Shown: piece by piece, positions 1-7,004 of the stretch | Position numbering within the stretch: position 1 is the stretch's first letter | Layout: each line of letters starts with the position of its first letter | Assembly: GCA_900768105.1 (NCBI GenBank) | Contig: CAAGBQ010000108.1 | Location: forward strand, 1 to 14,996 | Length of the DNA: 14,996 nucleotides | Source of the DNA: Oscillospiraceae bacterium | GTDB lineage: Bacteria; Bacillota; Clostridia; Oscillospirales; Ruminococcaceae | Direction: 5' to 3' | Made by a program: the position numbers and the translations under genes | Notes under the pieces: generated by a model | Database searches by the model: none | The model's input: only the letters and a program-made list of their open reading frames with translations | What the model was told of the DNA's origin: nothing

Positions 1-472
1 TATTGGCAGTGCTCCGTTTGCAAGAAGTTCTTCTCTGATGATAAGGGCGTAAACGAAGTAGCAAGCGTTGGTACCGAAAAAAATCCGAATAAGCATGTTG
101 GCGGAACCGAGCTGAAAAACAAGAAGGACGCCACCTGCACCGAGAATGGATATACCGGCGATACCTGCTGCAAGAGCTGCGAAGCCATCATTGAAAAAGG
201 CAAAGAAACGGATAAGATTCCGCATACTCTTATTCACCACTCTGCAAAAGAAGCAACTTGTGTTGCCGAAGGTAATATTGAGTATTGGCAGTGCTCCGTT
301 TGCAAGAAGCTCTTCTCTGATGATAAGGGCGTAAACGAAGTGGCAAGCGTTATTACCGAAAAGAACCCGAATAAGCATGTTGGCGGAACCGAGCTGAAAA
401 ACAAGAAGGACGCCACCTGCACCGAAAAGGGCTATACCGGCGATACCTGCTGCAAGAGCTGCGAAGCAATCC
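1..472 (+). repeat. Near-identical 282-base tandem repeat inside the surface protein gene
   Basis: The sequence beginning TATTGGCAGTGCTCCGTTTG at 1 recurs at 283, an offset of 282 bases or 94 codons. By eye, copies 1-186 and 283-468 differ at about ten positions, several of them silent. Identity fades near base 190 of the first copy and 472 of the second. The high DNA identity points to recent duplication or ongoing gene conversion. Confidence 0.9.
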
Positions 473-1293
473 TCCAAAAGGGTGCGGAAATCCCGATGAC
501 CGAGCATGTTTGGGGCAAGCCTTCCTATGTTTGGAGCACAGATAACAAAACTGTGACTGCGGAGCGTACTTGTGTAAACGACAAGGTAACAAAGCAGACC
601 GAAACGAAAAACACCACCGCGAAGACAATTAAGGAAGCTAATTGCACCGAAGGCGGCAAGGTTGAATATACCGCCGATTTTACCGGAAGCAACTATGGCT
701 TTGAAACACAGATAAAGACGGTTGATACCACGGCGCTTGGCCACAAGCTCACTCATCACGATGCAAAAGCGGCAACCTGCGTTGCCGAGGGCAGCATTGA
801 ATATTGGGAGTGCGGCGTTTGCAAAAAGCTTTATTCCGATAAGGACTGCAAGAATGAGGTTATAAGCACAGTAACCGCAAAGAACCCGAATAATCACATC
901 GGAGAAACCGAAGTGAAGAATTATAAAGAGGCCACTTGCACCGAAAGCGGATATACCGGCGACACCTATTGCAAATCCTGCAGCAAGCTTATTGCGGCGG
1001 GCAAAGTAAGCCCCGTTGTTCCTCATGTATTCGGCGCATGGACAATCACAAAGCAGCCGACCATTTCCGCCGAGGGAGAAAAGGTTCGCTACTGCGAAAA
1101 ATGTCATTACGAGCAAAAGATGACGATACCGAGCCTTTCTGATGACAGCAAGCCGATTCATATTGTAATCGGAGGCAACAAAAATCAGAACGAGCAGAAC
1201 CCCGAAACCGGTGCTCAAGCACCGAGCGGCCTTGCCGCAATCGCCGTGCTCATTGCTTCTGCGGTGCTCATCGGCAAAAATAAGCGCAGATAA
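1..1293 (+). CDS. Wall-anchored cysteine-rich repeat surface protein (3' part only)
   Basis: The reading frame is open from the first base of the window, so the N-terminus, signal peptide and any functional head domain lie outside; 430 residues are visible. They consist of modules rich in CxxC pairs (YWQCSVCKK, ATCTE.GYTGDTCCKSC, ATCVAEG), a type common in secreted proteins of gut Clostridia. A different module, starting HVWGKPSYVW and containing TVTAERTC, lies at about 507-745, and a closing HVFGAWTITKQP module at about 1021-1130. The C-terminus is a sorting signal: NPETG (1198-1212), a hydrophobic stretch (GLAAIAVLIASAVLIG) and a basic tail KNKRR. It is therefore probably exported and linked to peptidoglycan by a sortase that accepts NPxTG. 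Function is unknown; the repeats look like a stalk. The paired cysteines may form disulphides or bind metal; the sequence cannot decide. An internal ATG at 340 is not a credible start because repeat homology runs upstream without a break. Confidence 0.85.
   Translation, partial: YWQCSVCKKFFSDDKGVNEVASVGTEKNPNKHVGGTELKNKKDATCTENGYTGDTCCKSCEAIIEKGKETDKIPHTLIHHSAKEATCVAEGNIEYWQCSVCKKLFSDDKGVNEVASVITEKNPNKHVGGTELKNKKDATCTEKGYTGDTCCKSCEAILQKGAEIPMTEHVWGKPSYVWSTDNKTVTAERTCVNDKVTKQTETKNTTAKTIKEANCTEGGKVEYTADFTGSNYGFETQIKTVDTTALGHKLTHHDAKAATCVAEGSIEYWECGVCKKLYSDKDCKNEVISTVTAKNPNNHIGETEVKNYKEATCTESGYTGDTYCKSCSKLIAAGKVSPVVPHVFGAWTITKQPTISAEGEKVRYCEKCHYEQKMTIPSLSDDSKPIHIVIGGNKNQNEQNPETGAQAPSGLAAIAVLIASAVLIGKNKRR
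802..1001 (+). repeat. Third, diverged copy of the cysteine-rich module
   Basis: A unit starting TATTGGGAGTGCGGCGTTTG is recognisably the same protein module (YWECGVCKKLYSD, then NPNNHIGETE and ATCTESGYTGDTYCKSC) but is much more diverged at DNA level than the copies at 1 and 283. It is preceded by HKLTHHDAKAATCVAEG (from about 748), which matches HTLIHHSAKEATCVAEG before the copy at 283. Confidence 0.85.
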
Positions 1294-1318
1294 AAAGGAC
1301 GCTTAAATATGATTAAAA

Positions 1319-1350
1319 AAGCGGGTTTGCCGAAAGGCAAGCCCGCTTTT
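1319..1350 (+). terminator. Intrinsic terminator of the surface protein gene
   Basis: GCGGGTTTGCC (1321-1331) pairs with GGCAAGCCCGC (1336-1346) with one G-T wobble around a GAAA tetraloop, followed by TTTT. It lies 27 bases after the stop codon. Confidence 0.9.
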
Positions 1351-1352
1351 GC

Positions 1353-1381
1353 TTGCAAAAAAACACTTTTTGCGGTATAAT
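1353..1381 (+). promoter_or_regulatory. Sigma-A-type promoter for the aldo/keto reductase
   Basis: TTGCAA (1353-1358), a 17-base spacer, then a perfect TATAAT (1376-1381). It starts just behind the terminator of the previous gene, so the reductase is transcribed separately. Confidence 0.75.
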
Positions 1382-1416
1382 CAAAAAGTAATTTCAGAAA
1401 AGTGAGGGTGATTTTT

Positions 1417-2523
1417 TTGAAAAAACTCGGATTTGGCTGTATGCGCCTTCCGATGATTGAAAAGGAAGTGGATATTGAACAAACCTGTCGGATGGTGGAC
1501 CGTTTTATGGAGCAGGGGTTCAATTATTTCGATACCGCCCACGGTTACATCAGCAAAAAAAGCGAACTTGCCGTCCGCGAATGCCTGACAAGCCGCTATC
1601 CGCGGGAAAGCTATATTCTTACGGATAAGCTGACCTCGAATTATTTTAAGACGAAGGAGGACATCCGTCCTCTGTTTGAATCCCAGCTTGAAGCCTGCGG
1701 AGTGGAGTATTTCGACTATTACCTTATGCACGCCCTTGATGCCGACGAACACGAAAACTATAAGAAAAACGGAGCATATGAAACCGCCCTTGAACTGAAA
1801 TCGGAGGGGAAAATCCGCCATATGGGTATTTCCTTCCACGATACTGCGGATGTGCTTGAAAAAATACTTACCGAAGTACCGGAAATAGAGGTTGTGCAGA
1901 TTCAATTTAACTATGCGGACTATGACAGCCCCACGGTAGAAAGCAAAAAATGCTATGAGGTTTGCCGCAAATTCGAAAAACCGGTAATCATTATGGAGCC
2001 GGTAAAGGGCGGAAGCCTTGTAAAGCTTCCGGAGGAGGCGCTGGAGGTGCTTCACTCCGTCGGCGACGGAAGCCCCGCAAGCTTTGCAATCCGCTTTGCC
2101 GCTTCCTTTGAAGGGGTTATGATGGTGCTTTCCGGCATGAGCAGCATGGAGCAGATGGAGGATAACATCAGCTTTATGAAGGATTTTAAGCCTCTTTCCG
2201 AGGAAGAATTTGCCGCAGTGCAAAAGGTTTGTGACATTTTTAATTCCCAAAAGCTGATTCCTTGTACCGCGTGCCACTATTGTACCGATGGCTGCCCAAA
2301 GCAGATTCCGATTCCGGATATTTTTGCAGCTATGAGCCGCAAAAAACAGTTCGGATATTGGAACAGCGGCTGGTATTACAAAAAGCTTACAGAAAACGGC
2401 GGCAAGGCTTCAAGCTGTATCAAGTGCGGCAAATGCGAAAAATCCTGTCCGCAGCATCTTAAAATAAGGGAACTTTTGGTGCAGTGCGCGGATGAATTTG
2501 AGAAAAAGGGCATTTGGGATTGA
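1417..2523 (+). CDS. Aldo/keto reductase with C-terminal 4Fe-4S ferredoxin domain
   Basis: This is a probable cytoplasmic oxidoreductase of the aldo/keto reductase family with an iron-sulphur extension; the substrate is not predictable. The catalytic tetrad is visible at D39, Y44, K71 and H105 (motifs FDTAHGY, TDKL, YLMHALD). Two ferredoxin-type motifs follow the barrel: C283-x2-C286-x2-C289-x3-C293P and C334-x2-C337-x2-C340-x3-C344P, each fitted to ligate a 4Fe-4S cluster. Such fusions are common in anaerobic Firmicutes, and electrons may pass between ferredoxin and the barrel (inference). Start choice: TTG at 1417 gives MKKLGFGCMRLP, the normal beginning of this family, with a GAGGGTGA ribosome site at 1404-1411. 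GTG at 1402 is in frame but would lie within that site. The product is 368 residues. It has its own promoter at 1353-1381. Confidence 0.88.
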   Translation: MKKLGFGCMRLPMIEKEVDIEQTCRMVDRFMEQGFNYFDTAHGYISKKSELAVRECLTSRYPRESYILTDKLTSNYFKTKEDIRPLFESQLEACGVEYFDYYLMHALDADEHENYKKNGAYETALELKSEGKIRHMGISFHDTADVLEKILTEVPEIEVVQIQFNYADYDSPTVESKKCYEVCRKFEKPVIIMEPVKGGSLVKLPEEALEVLHSVGDGSPASFAIRFAASFEGVMMVLSGMSSMEQMEDNISFMKDFKPLSEEEFAAVQKVCDIFNSQKLIPCTACHYCTDGCPKQIPIPDIFAAMSRKKQFGYWNSGWYYKKLTENGGKASSCIKCGKCEKSCPQHLKIRELLVQCADEFEKKGIWD

Positions 2524-2534
2524 GAAAAAAACAC

Positions 2535-2564
2535 TTGAAAAATTGCCGTGCAATGAGGTATAAT
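2535..2564 (+). promoter_or_regulatory. Strong promoter upstream of a terminator hairpin
   Basis: TTGAAA (2535-2540), an 18-base spacer, and a perfect TATAAT (2559-2564). Transcription would start near 2571, about ten bases before the terminator stem at 2581, with the MATE gene downstream of both. The initially transcribed region GCTGTGCAGC (2571-2580) can itself fold as a 4-bp mini-hairpin. Confidence 0.7.
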
Positions 2565-2580
2565 AATTAAGCTGTGCAGC

Positions 2581-2621
2581 AAATACGCATAAGTCCGAGC
2601 AGGACTTATGCGTATTTTTTT
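2581..2621 (+). terminator. Perfect 16-bp terminator hairpin before the MATE gene
   Basis: AAATACGCATAAGTCC (2581-2596) pairs without mismatch with GGACTTATGCGTATTT (2602-2617) around a five-base loop, and the T tract runs on to 2621. It can terminate readthrough from the aldo/keto reductase, and also any transcript begun at the promoter at 2535-2564. Confidence 0.9.
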
Positions 2622-2650
2622 GCGCAAATCTTAATTTAGAGGTAGTTTTG

Positions 2651-4072
2651 ATGAACGAAAAAGAAAAAAACACTTTCCTTGTGACAGAGCCGCTTGGAAA
2701 GCTTATGAAAAAATACTCCCTGCCCTGCGTAATTTCTCTTTTGGTGGCGGCGCTGTATAATATTGTTGACCAGATATTTATTGCAAACGCAGATTACCTT
2801 GGAACAGCGGGCAACGCCGCCAACAATGTGGTTTTTCCGCTTACTGTGGTGGCGCTTGCCGTTGCGGTAATGATAGGCGACGGCTGCTGCGCCTTTGTAA
2901 GCATTTGCCTTGGTGCTCATGATGAAAGCAATGCTTCGGGAAGCGTCGGCAGCGCGGTGCTAACGGTGCTCATTTCCTCCGCGGTGCTCACGGCGCTTTA
3001 TTTTGCATTTCAGGAACCGCTTTTAACGGCCTTCGGCGGCAGAGTTAACGAAAAAACCTTTGCCCTTGCAAAGGAATACTTTACATGGATAACCGCGGGT
3101 ATTCCGTTTTATATGTTTGGGCAGGCGATGAATCCGATAATCCGTTCCGACGGAAGCCCGCGTTTTGCCATGGCGGCAACCCTTTGCGGCGCTGCAGTAA
3201 ATATCGTGTTGGATCCGGTGCTCATTTTTGTATTCCGCTGGGGTATGATGGGTGCCGCCGTAGCAACGGTACTCGGGCAGGTGCTCACATCGGCACTTTC
3301 TCTTTGGTATATTTGCCATATGAAAAATATAAGTCTTAAAAAAGAAAGCATAGGACTTCGTCCCGTGCTCATGAAAAAATATATACCCCTTGGCGTTTGC
3401 AGCTTTCTTGCGCAAATATCCCTTGTTGCGGCTATGGCTGCAAACAATAATATGATAACAAAATACAGCGCCCTTGATGAAATCTTCGGAATGGCGGAAT
3501 ATTCCGATATTCCAATGGCGGTAATCGGCATTGTGATGAAATTTTTTCAGATAGTAATTTCAATTTCAATCGGGCTTGCCGCGGGGTGCATACCAATAGT
3601 GGGATATAACATCGGCGCGGGAAGAAATGACCGCGCAAAGTCGCTTTTCAAGCTTTTGCTTTTGACGGAAGCAGCCGTCGGTGCCGTGGCACTTTTTATT
3701 GTGGAGGTGTTTCCGCAGCAGCTTATCGGAATTTTTGGCGCGGCGGGGGAAAGCGTATATTATACCGAATTTGCTGTAAAAGCTTTCAGGATTTATATTT
3801 GCATGACGGTGTTTGCCTGCGTAAACAAGGCGGCGTTTATTTTTTTGCAATCAATGGGAAAGCCTTGGGAATCAACCCTGCTTTCAATGCTGCGTGAAGT
3901 TGTTCTTGGGGTGGGGCTTGCGCTTTTGCTGCCGCTGCGTTTTGGGTTGGACGGAGTGCTCCTTTCTATGCCGGTGGCGGATGTAATGACCTTTATTGTT
4001 TCGGCAATAATTATTCAGAAAACATTCCGCGAACTTGACAAAACAGGTTTGCAGCCTCCGCAAACGCTATAA
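2651..4072 (+). CDS. MATE family efflux transporter
   Basis: This is a multidrug and toxin extrusion protein of the DinF/MepA-like branch, a cation-coupled inner-membrane exporter of drugs or metabolites. The 473-residue length and about twelve hydrophobic segments fit the family. The N-terminus is characteristic: PLGKLMKKYSLPCVISLL, then ALYNIVDQIFIA with the membrane aspartate of helix 1, and a second half that repeats this pattern after a cytoplasmic linker. The ATG at 2651 is chosen over the adjacent TTG at 2648 because it is best spaced from the AGAGGTAG ribosome site (2637-2644). The gene stands alone between a terminator (2581-2621) and the permease promoter (4121-4149). I see no convincing promoter between the upstream terminator and the start, so expression may depend on readthrough of that hairpin. 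The substrate cannot be deduced. Confidence 0.92.
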   Translation: MNEKEKNTFLVTEPLGKLMKKYSLPCVISLLVAALYNIVDQIFIANADYLGTAGNAANNVVFPLTVVALAVAVMIGDGCCAFVSICLGAHDESNASGSVGSAVLTVLISSAVLTALYFAFQEPLLTAFGGRVNEKTFALAKEYFTWITAGIPFYMFGQAMNPIIRSDGSPRFAMAATLCGAAVNIVLDPVLIFVFRWGMMGAAVATVLGQVLTSALSLWYICHMKNISLKKESIGLRPVLMKKYIPLGVCSFLAQISLVAAMAANNNMITKYSALDEIFGMAEYSDIPMAVIGIVMKFFQIVISISIGLAAGCIPIVGYNIGAGRNDRAKSLFKLLLLTEAAVGAVALFIVEVFPQQLIGIFGAAGESVYYTEFAVKAFRIYICMTVFACVNKAAFIFLQSMGKPWESTLLSMLREVVLGVGLALLLPLRFGLDGVLLSMPVADVMTFIVSAIIIQKTFRELDKTGLQPPQTL

Positions 4073-4120
4073 ATATACGCTTTTACGGCAAAATTTTTCT
4101 GCTTTTTGCATATAAATTGG

Positions 4121-4149
4121 TTGATTACGGTGAAAAACGATGATATAAT
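4121..4149 (+). promoter_or_regulatory. Promoter of the APC permease gene
   Basis: TTGATT (4121-4126), a 17-base spacer and a perfect TATAAT (4144-4149) lie 53 bases before the ATG of the permease. Confidence 0.75.
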
Positions 4150-4202
4150 GAATAAATAAACAGTTTAGAAACCAAAATCCGCAAAGCGGGAAAGGAAATC
4201 GG

Positions 4203-5588
4203 ATGGAAAACAGACTCGAAAAGCGCTATGGCCTTTTTACGGCAATATCCATGGTAATTGGCATAACAATCGGCTCCGGAGTGTTTTTTAAAGCTGTAAA
4301 GGTATTAAGCCTTACAGGCGGACACATGGGGCAAAGCCTTCTTGTAATCGGAATAGTCGGCCTTATTATGATTGCGTGCTCCTGCGCCTTTGCCGCCCTT
4401 GGCACAAAGTATGTAAAATGCAACGGTCTGGTTGACTATGCGGAGGCGACCCTCGGCAAAAAATATGCCTATTATGTGGCTTGGTTTATGTCAACCATGT
4501 ATTACCCGATTATCGCGGCAACTCTTTCATGGGTTTCCGCAAGATATACAACCATGCTTTTCGGCATGGAGGACGGCGGCGGAGCAACCTGCGCAATAGG
4601 CGCTTTTTACCTTATGTCAAGCTTTGCAATAAACGCCCTTTCGCCGAAGCTTGCGGGCAAAATTCAGGTTTCCACAACGGTAATTAAGCTTATTCCGCTT
4701 TTGCTTATGGGCATTGTGGGAACCGTTGTCGGTCTTACAAACGGCAACGGAATCGCAATTTTCAGCGACAGCTCCATAATTGATGCGGGCGGTCAAAACA
4801 GCGGAATACTTTCCGCGGTTTGTGCTTTTGCTTTTTCTTACGAGGGCTGGATAATTGCCACAACGATAAATTCGGAGCTTAAAAACGCAAAGCGCGATCT
4901 GCCGCTGGCACTTATCGGCGGAGCAATCTTCTGCACGCTGATTTACAGCCTTTATGTCTATTCCATGAGCGCCACTATGACCGCGGAGGAAATATTGGAG
5001 GCGGGGGATATGCTTCCGAAGGTCGCGTTTTCCAATGTATTCGGCAATTTTGCGGGAACGCTGGTATTTGTTTTTATTATAATTTCCTGCCTTGGCACGA
5101 CAAACGGCGTTATGATGGGAACAATGCGCGGGCTTTATTCTCTTTCCTTCCGTACGGAGGGCAAAAGAGCAAATATCCTTGCGGAGGTTGACAAATCCAC
5201 AGGAATGCCGCTTAAATCCTGCATTGCCGGTTTGGCACTTTGTGCGTTTTGGTTTTTGCAGTGGCAGGTTTTCTTTTGGGAAGGCCCGCTGGTTATGAAT
5301 AAAACCGGCAATCCCTCGTGGCTTTTCGGCTGGGAAGCGGACGAAATCGTTATCATAACGCTTTATGCCTTCTATATTCCGATTTTTCTTATGATGATGG
5401 CAAAGGAAAAAGATTTTGGATTTGCAAAGCGCTTTATTTTGCCGCTTCTCGGAATTGCAGCTTCCGTATTTATGGGATATTGCTGCGTTGTTTCCTATGG
5501 CGAGCTTGTAATATCCTATCTTGCGGTTTTTGCACTGTTTATGCTTTGCGGTGTGGCGTTTTACCACATAAAGCCGAAGAAAAAATAA
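4203..5588 (+). CDS. APC superfamily amino-acid permease
   Basis: A 461-residue polytopic membrane protein of the amino acid-polyamine-organocation superfamily. The N-terminus reads YGLFTAISMVIGITIGSGVF, with the helix-1 GSGVF motif (residues 24-28) that forms part of the substrate site and contacts the amino-acid backbone in this family. About twelve membrane spans follow, matching the usual length. The run FAFSYEGWIIATTINSELKNAKRDLP fits the helix-6/7 region of SteT/LAT-like exchangers, where ELKN.KRDLP is a family hallmark. It probably imports or exchanges amino acids; specificity is not readable. A GGAAA ribosome site precedes the ATG, and the gene has its own promoter. The small YegP-like gene starts 58 bases after the stop without an intervening terminator, so the two may share a transcript. 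Confidence 0.9.
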   Translation: MENRLEKRYGLFTAISMVIGITIGSGVFFKAVKVLSLTGGHMGQSLLVIGIVGLIMIACSCAFAALGTKYVKCNGLVDYAEATLGKKYAYYVAWFMSTMYYPIIAATLSWVSARYTTMLFGMEDGGGATCAIGAFYLMSSFAINALSPKLAGKIQVSTTVIKLIPLLLMGIVGTVVGLTNGNGIAIFSDSSIIDAGGQNSGILSAVCAFAFSYEGWIIATTINSELKNAKRDLPLALIGGAIFCTLIYSLYVYSMSATMTAEEILEAGDMLPKVAFSNVFGNFAGTLVFVFIIISCLGTTNGVMMGTMRGLYSLSFRTEGKRANILAEVDKSTGMPLKSCIAGLALCAFWFLQWQVFFWEGPLVMNKTGNPSWLFGWEADEIVIITLYAFYIPIFLMMMAKEKDFGFAKRFILPLLGIAASVFMGYCCVVSYGELVISYLAVFALFMLCGVAFYHIKPKKK

Positions 5589-5646
5589 AGCTTGCGGCGT
5601 CCCAAAAGCGGGCGTTGAAATATTATTTTGTAAGGAGAGAAAAAAC

Positions 5647-6018
5647 ATGGGAAAATTCGTAGTTAAAGAAACAGAAAAAAGTATTCACTTTAACCTTGTG
5701 GCTTCCAACGGAGAAGTTATCGGAAGCTCCCAAAATTACAGCACAAAGGACGGCTGTATGAACGGAATCGAAAGCGTCCGCAAAAACGCCGAGACTGCAA
5801 AGCTTGAGGATCAGACCGTAGAGGGCTTCGCAACCGAAACAAACCCGAAATTTGAAATCTATGAGGATAAAGCCGGAGAGTTCCGTTTCCGTCTTAAAGC
5901 ACGCAACGGCGAAATTATTCTTTCCTCCGAAGGCTATAAAGCAAAGGCTTCCTGCAAAAACGGCGTTGAAAGCGTTCGCAAAAATGCCGCGGATGCAAAG
6001 GTTGAAGAAACCGAATAA
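5647..6018 (+). CDS. YegP/DUF1508 family protein with two tandem repeats
   Basis: A 123-residue soluble protein made of two copies of the DUF1508 (YegP) unit. The first is at about residues 12-47 (FNLVASNGEVIGSSQNY, then NGIESVRKNA); the second at about 74-109 (FRLKARNGEIILSSEGY, then NGVESVRKNA). Each unit is a short beta-beta-beta-alpha fold in this family, and two units per chain is the common arrangement. There is no signal peptide or membrane segment. The molecular role is not established; YegP-type proteins are often abundant, and some are linked to stress. The ribosome site AAGGAGAG at about 5632-5639 is strong. It is probably expressed with, or just downstream of, the permease, and ends at the terminator at 6034-6073. 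Confidence 0.9.
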   Translation: MGKFVVKETEKSIHFNLVASNGEVIGSSQNYSTKDGCMNGIESVRKNAETAKLEDQTVEGFATETNPKFEIYEDKAGEFRFRLKARNGEIILSSEGYKAKASCKNGVESVRKNAADAKVEETE

Positions 6019-6033
6019 AATTTATTTGTATGA

Positions 6034-6073
6034 AAAAAACAAGGCTCTGCCATTGGCGGAGCCTTGTTTTTTG
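6034..6073. terminator. Bidirectional terminator between convergent blocks
   Basis: CAAGGCTCTGCC (6040-6051) pairs with GGCGGAGCCTTG (6055-6066), one wobble, loop ATT. It is flanked by seven A on the left and by TTTTTT on the right, so each strand reads as a stem followed by a U tract. It can end the YegP transcript from the left and the Pho-operon transcript from the right. Bases 6075-6172 hold no gene that I can see. Confidence 0.9.
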
Positions 6074-6172
6074 TCTAAACGATATACATTTTGTAAAATA
6101 GGGCGACAAAGATACAAGCGGTAAAACATTTTGTCGCAAAACAGCATAACAATACAGTAAAAAATATTGCAA

Positions 6173-6958
6173 TTATTCGTCCGGCAGAGCGGGAATATCA
6201 CCGACGCCGGAAAGAATGTGCTTTGGACGATAAGGAAAGCGCTTGATTTCCTCCGGGTCCGTAACGCCGGAAAGGACAAGCACCGTATCAAGACCGGTTT
6301 CAATTCCCGCAACAATATCGGTATCCATACGGTCGCCAATCATAACGGCCTCTTCGGAATGAACACCTAGTATACGCAAGCCGGTGCGCATAATAAGTGG
6401 GTTTGGCTTGCCGATAAAATATGCGGATTTGCCGGTTGCCATTTCAATAGGCGCAATCATTGCGCGGCAAGCCGGAAGGATTCCGTCGTCGGAAGGACCG
6501 GTAAGGTCGCTGTTTGTACCGATGAGCTTTGCGCCCGCAAGAACAAGGCGAACCGCTTTTACAATGCTTTCATAATTGTATGCGTTGCCCTCACCGATTA
6601 CCACATAATCCGGGTCAACATCGTTCATGGTAATGCCTTCATCATGCAGCGCCATAATAAGCCCCGCGCCGCCGATTACAAATGCGCTGCAGCCGGGCGC
6701 TTGGGAGCTGATGAACTTTGCGGTAGCCTGTGCGCTGGTGTAAAAGTGACTTTCGTCCACATCAAGGCCCATACGCCACAGCTTTTGCTGAAGCTCCTTC
6801 GGAGAGCGTTCCGATGAATTGGTCAGGAACAGAAAATGCTTATCTTCTTTATAAAGCCAATCAACAAATTCGCGGACTCCGGGCAAAAGCTTGTTTCCGT
6901 GATAAATAACGCCGTCCATATCGCAGATAAAGCCCTTTTTGTTTTTAAGATTATCCAT
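6173..6958 (-). CDS. HAD-IIA family phosphatase (NagD/AraL-like)
   Basis: A 261-residue cytoplasmic phosphatase of the haloacid dehalogenase superfamily, subclass IIA. Motif I is DMDGVIYHG, with the nucleophile D13 and acid/base D15. Motif II is FLTNSS (T46), motif III includes the lysine in GKPNPLIM, and motif IV is MIGDRMDTDIVAG, with the Mg2+-binding aspartates. The cap domain between motifs II and III is of the NagD type. Such enzymes hydrolyse small phosphate esters (nucleotides, sugar phosphates, p-nitrophenyl phosphate); the real substrate is unknown. It is the last gene of the minus-strand block, starting 46 bases after the sensor-kinase stop with no terminator between. It may therefore be expressed under phosphate limitation to recover phosphate from internal esters (inference). 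The ATG has an AAGGAGAT site 7 bases upstream. Confidence 0.9.
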   Translation of the reverse strand: MDNLKNKKGFICDMDGVIYHGNKLLPGVREFVDWLYKEDKHFLFLTNSSERSPKELQQKLWRMGLDVDESHFYTSAQATAKFISSQAPGCSAFVIGGAGLIMALHDEGITMNDVDPDYVVIGEGNAYNYESIVKAVRLVLAGAKLIGTNSDLTGPSDDGILPACRAMIAPIEMATGKSAYFIGKPNPLIMRTGLRILGVHSEEAVMIGDRMDTDIVAGIETGLDTVLVLSGVTDPEEIKRFPYRPKHILSGVGDIPALPDE

Positions 6959-7004
6959 ATGCGGTATCTCCTTCGTATAATTTTACGGAAACGCTTTTTA
7001 AAGC

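Noticed and set aside
340..342. Internal ATG as the start of the surface protein
   Set aside because: The frame is open to the window edge and the repeat unit continues upstream of this codon; there is no signal peptide after it.
1381..2277. Minus-strand open frame of 298 codons opposite the aldo/keto reductase
   Set aside because: It is antisense to a gene with a full catalytic tetrad and cluster motifs, and its predicted protein has no recognisable domain.
2571..2621. A known riboswitch or T-box leader before the MATE gene
   Set aside because: The leader before the terminator is about ten bases, far too short for any aptamer I know. Only the hairpin and promoter can be supported.
4617..5648. 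Long minus-strand open frame of 343 codons opposite the APC permease
   Set aside because: It is wholly antisense to a clear permease, has no family motif, is rich in Lys, Arg, Asn and Cys in the manner of a shadow frame, and has no fitting ribosome site. The absence of stops follows from the codon use of the real gene.
6103..6137. Inverted repeat GCGACAAA/TTTGTCGC with a 19-base spacer as a separate terminator or operator
   Set aside because: Only eight pairs with a long loop, no U tract, and no nearby promoter; a much stronger terminator lies at 6034-6073.
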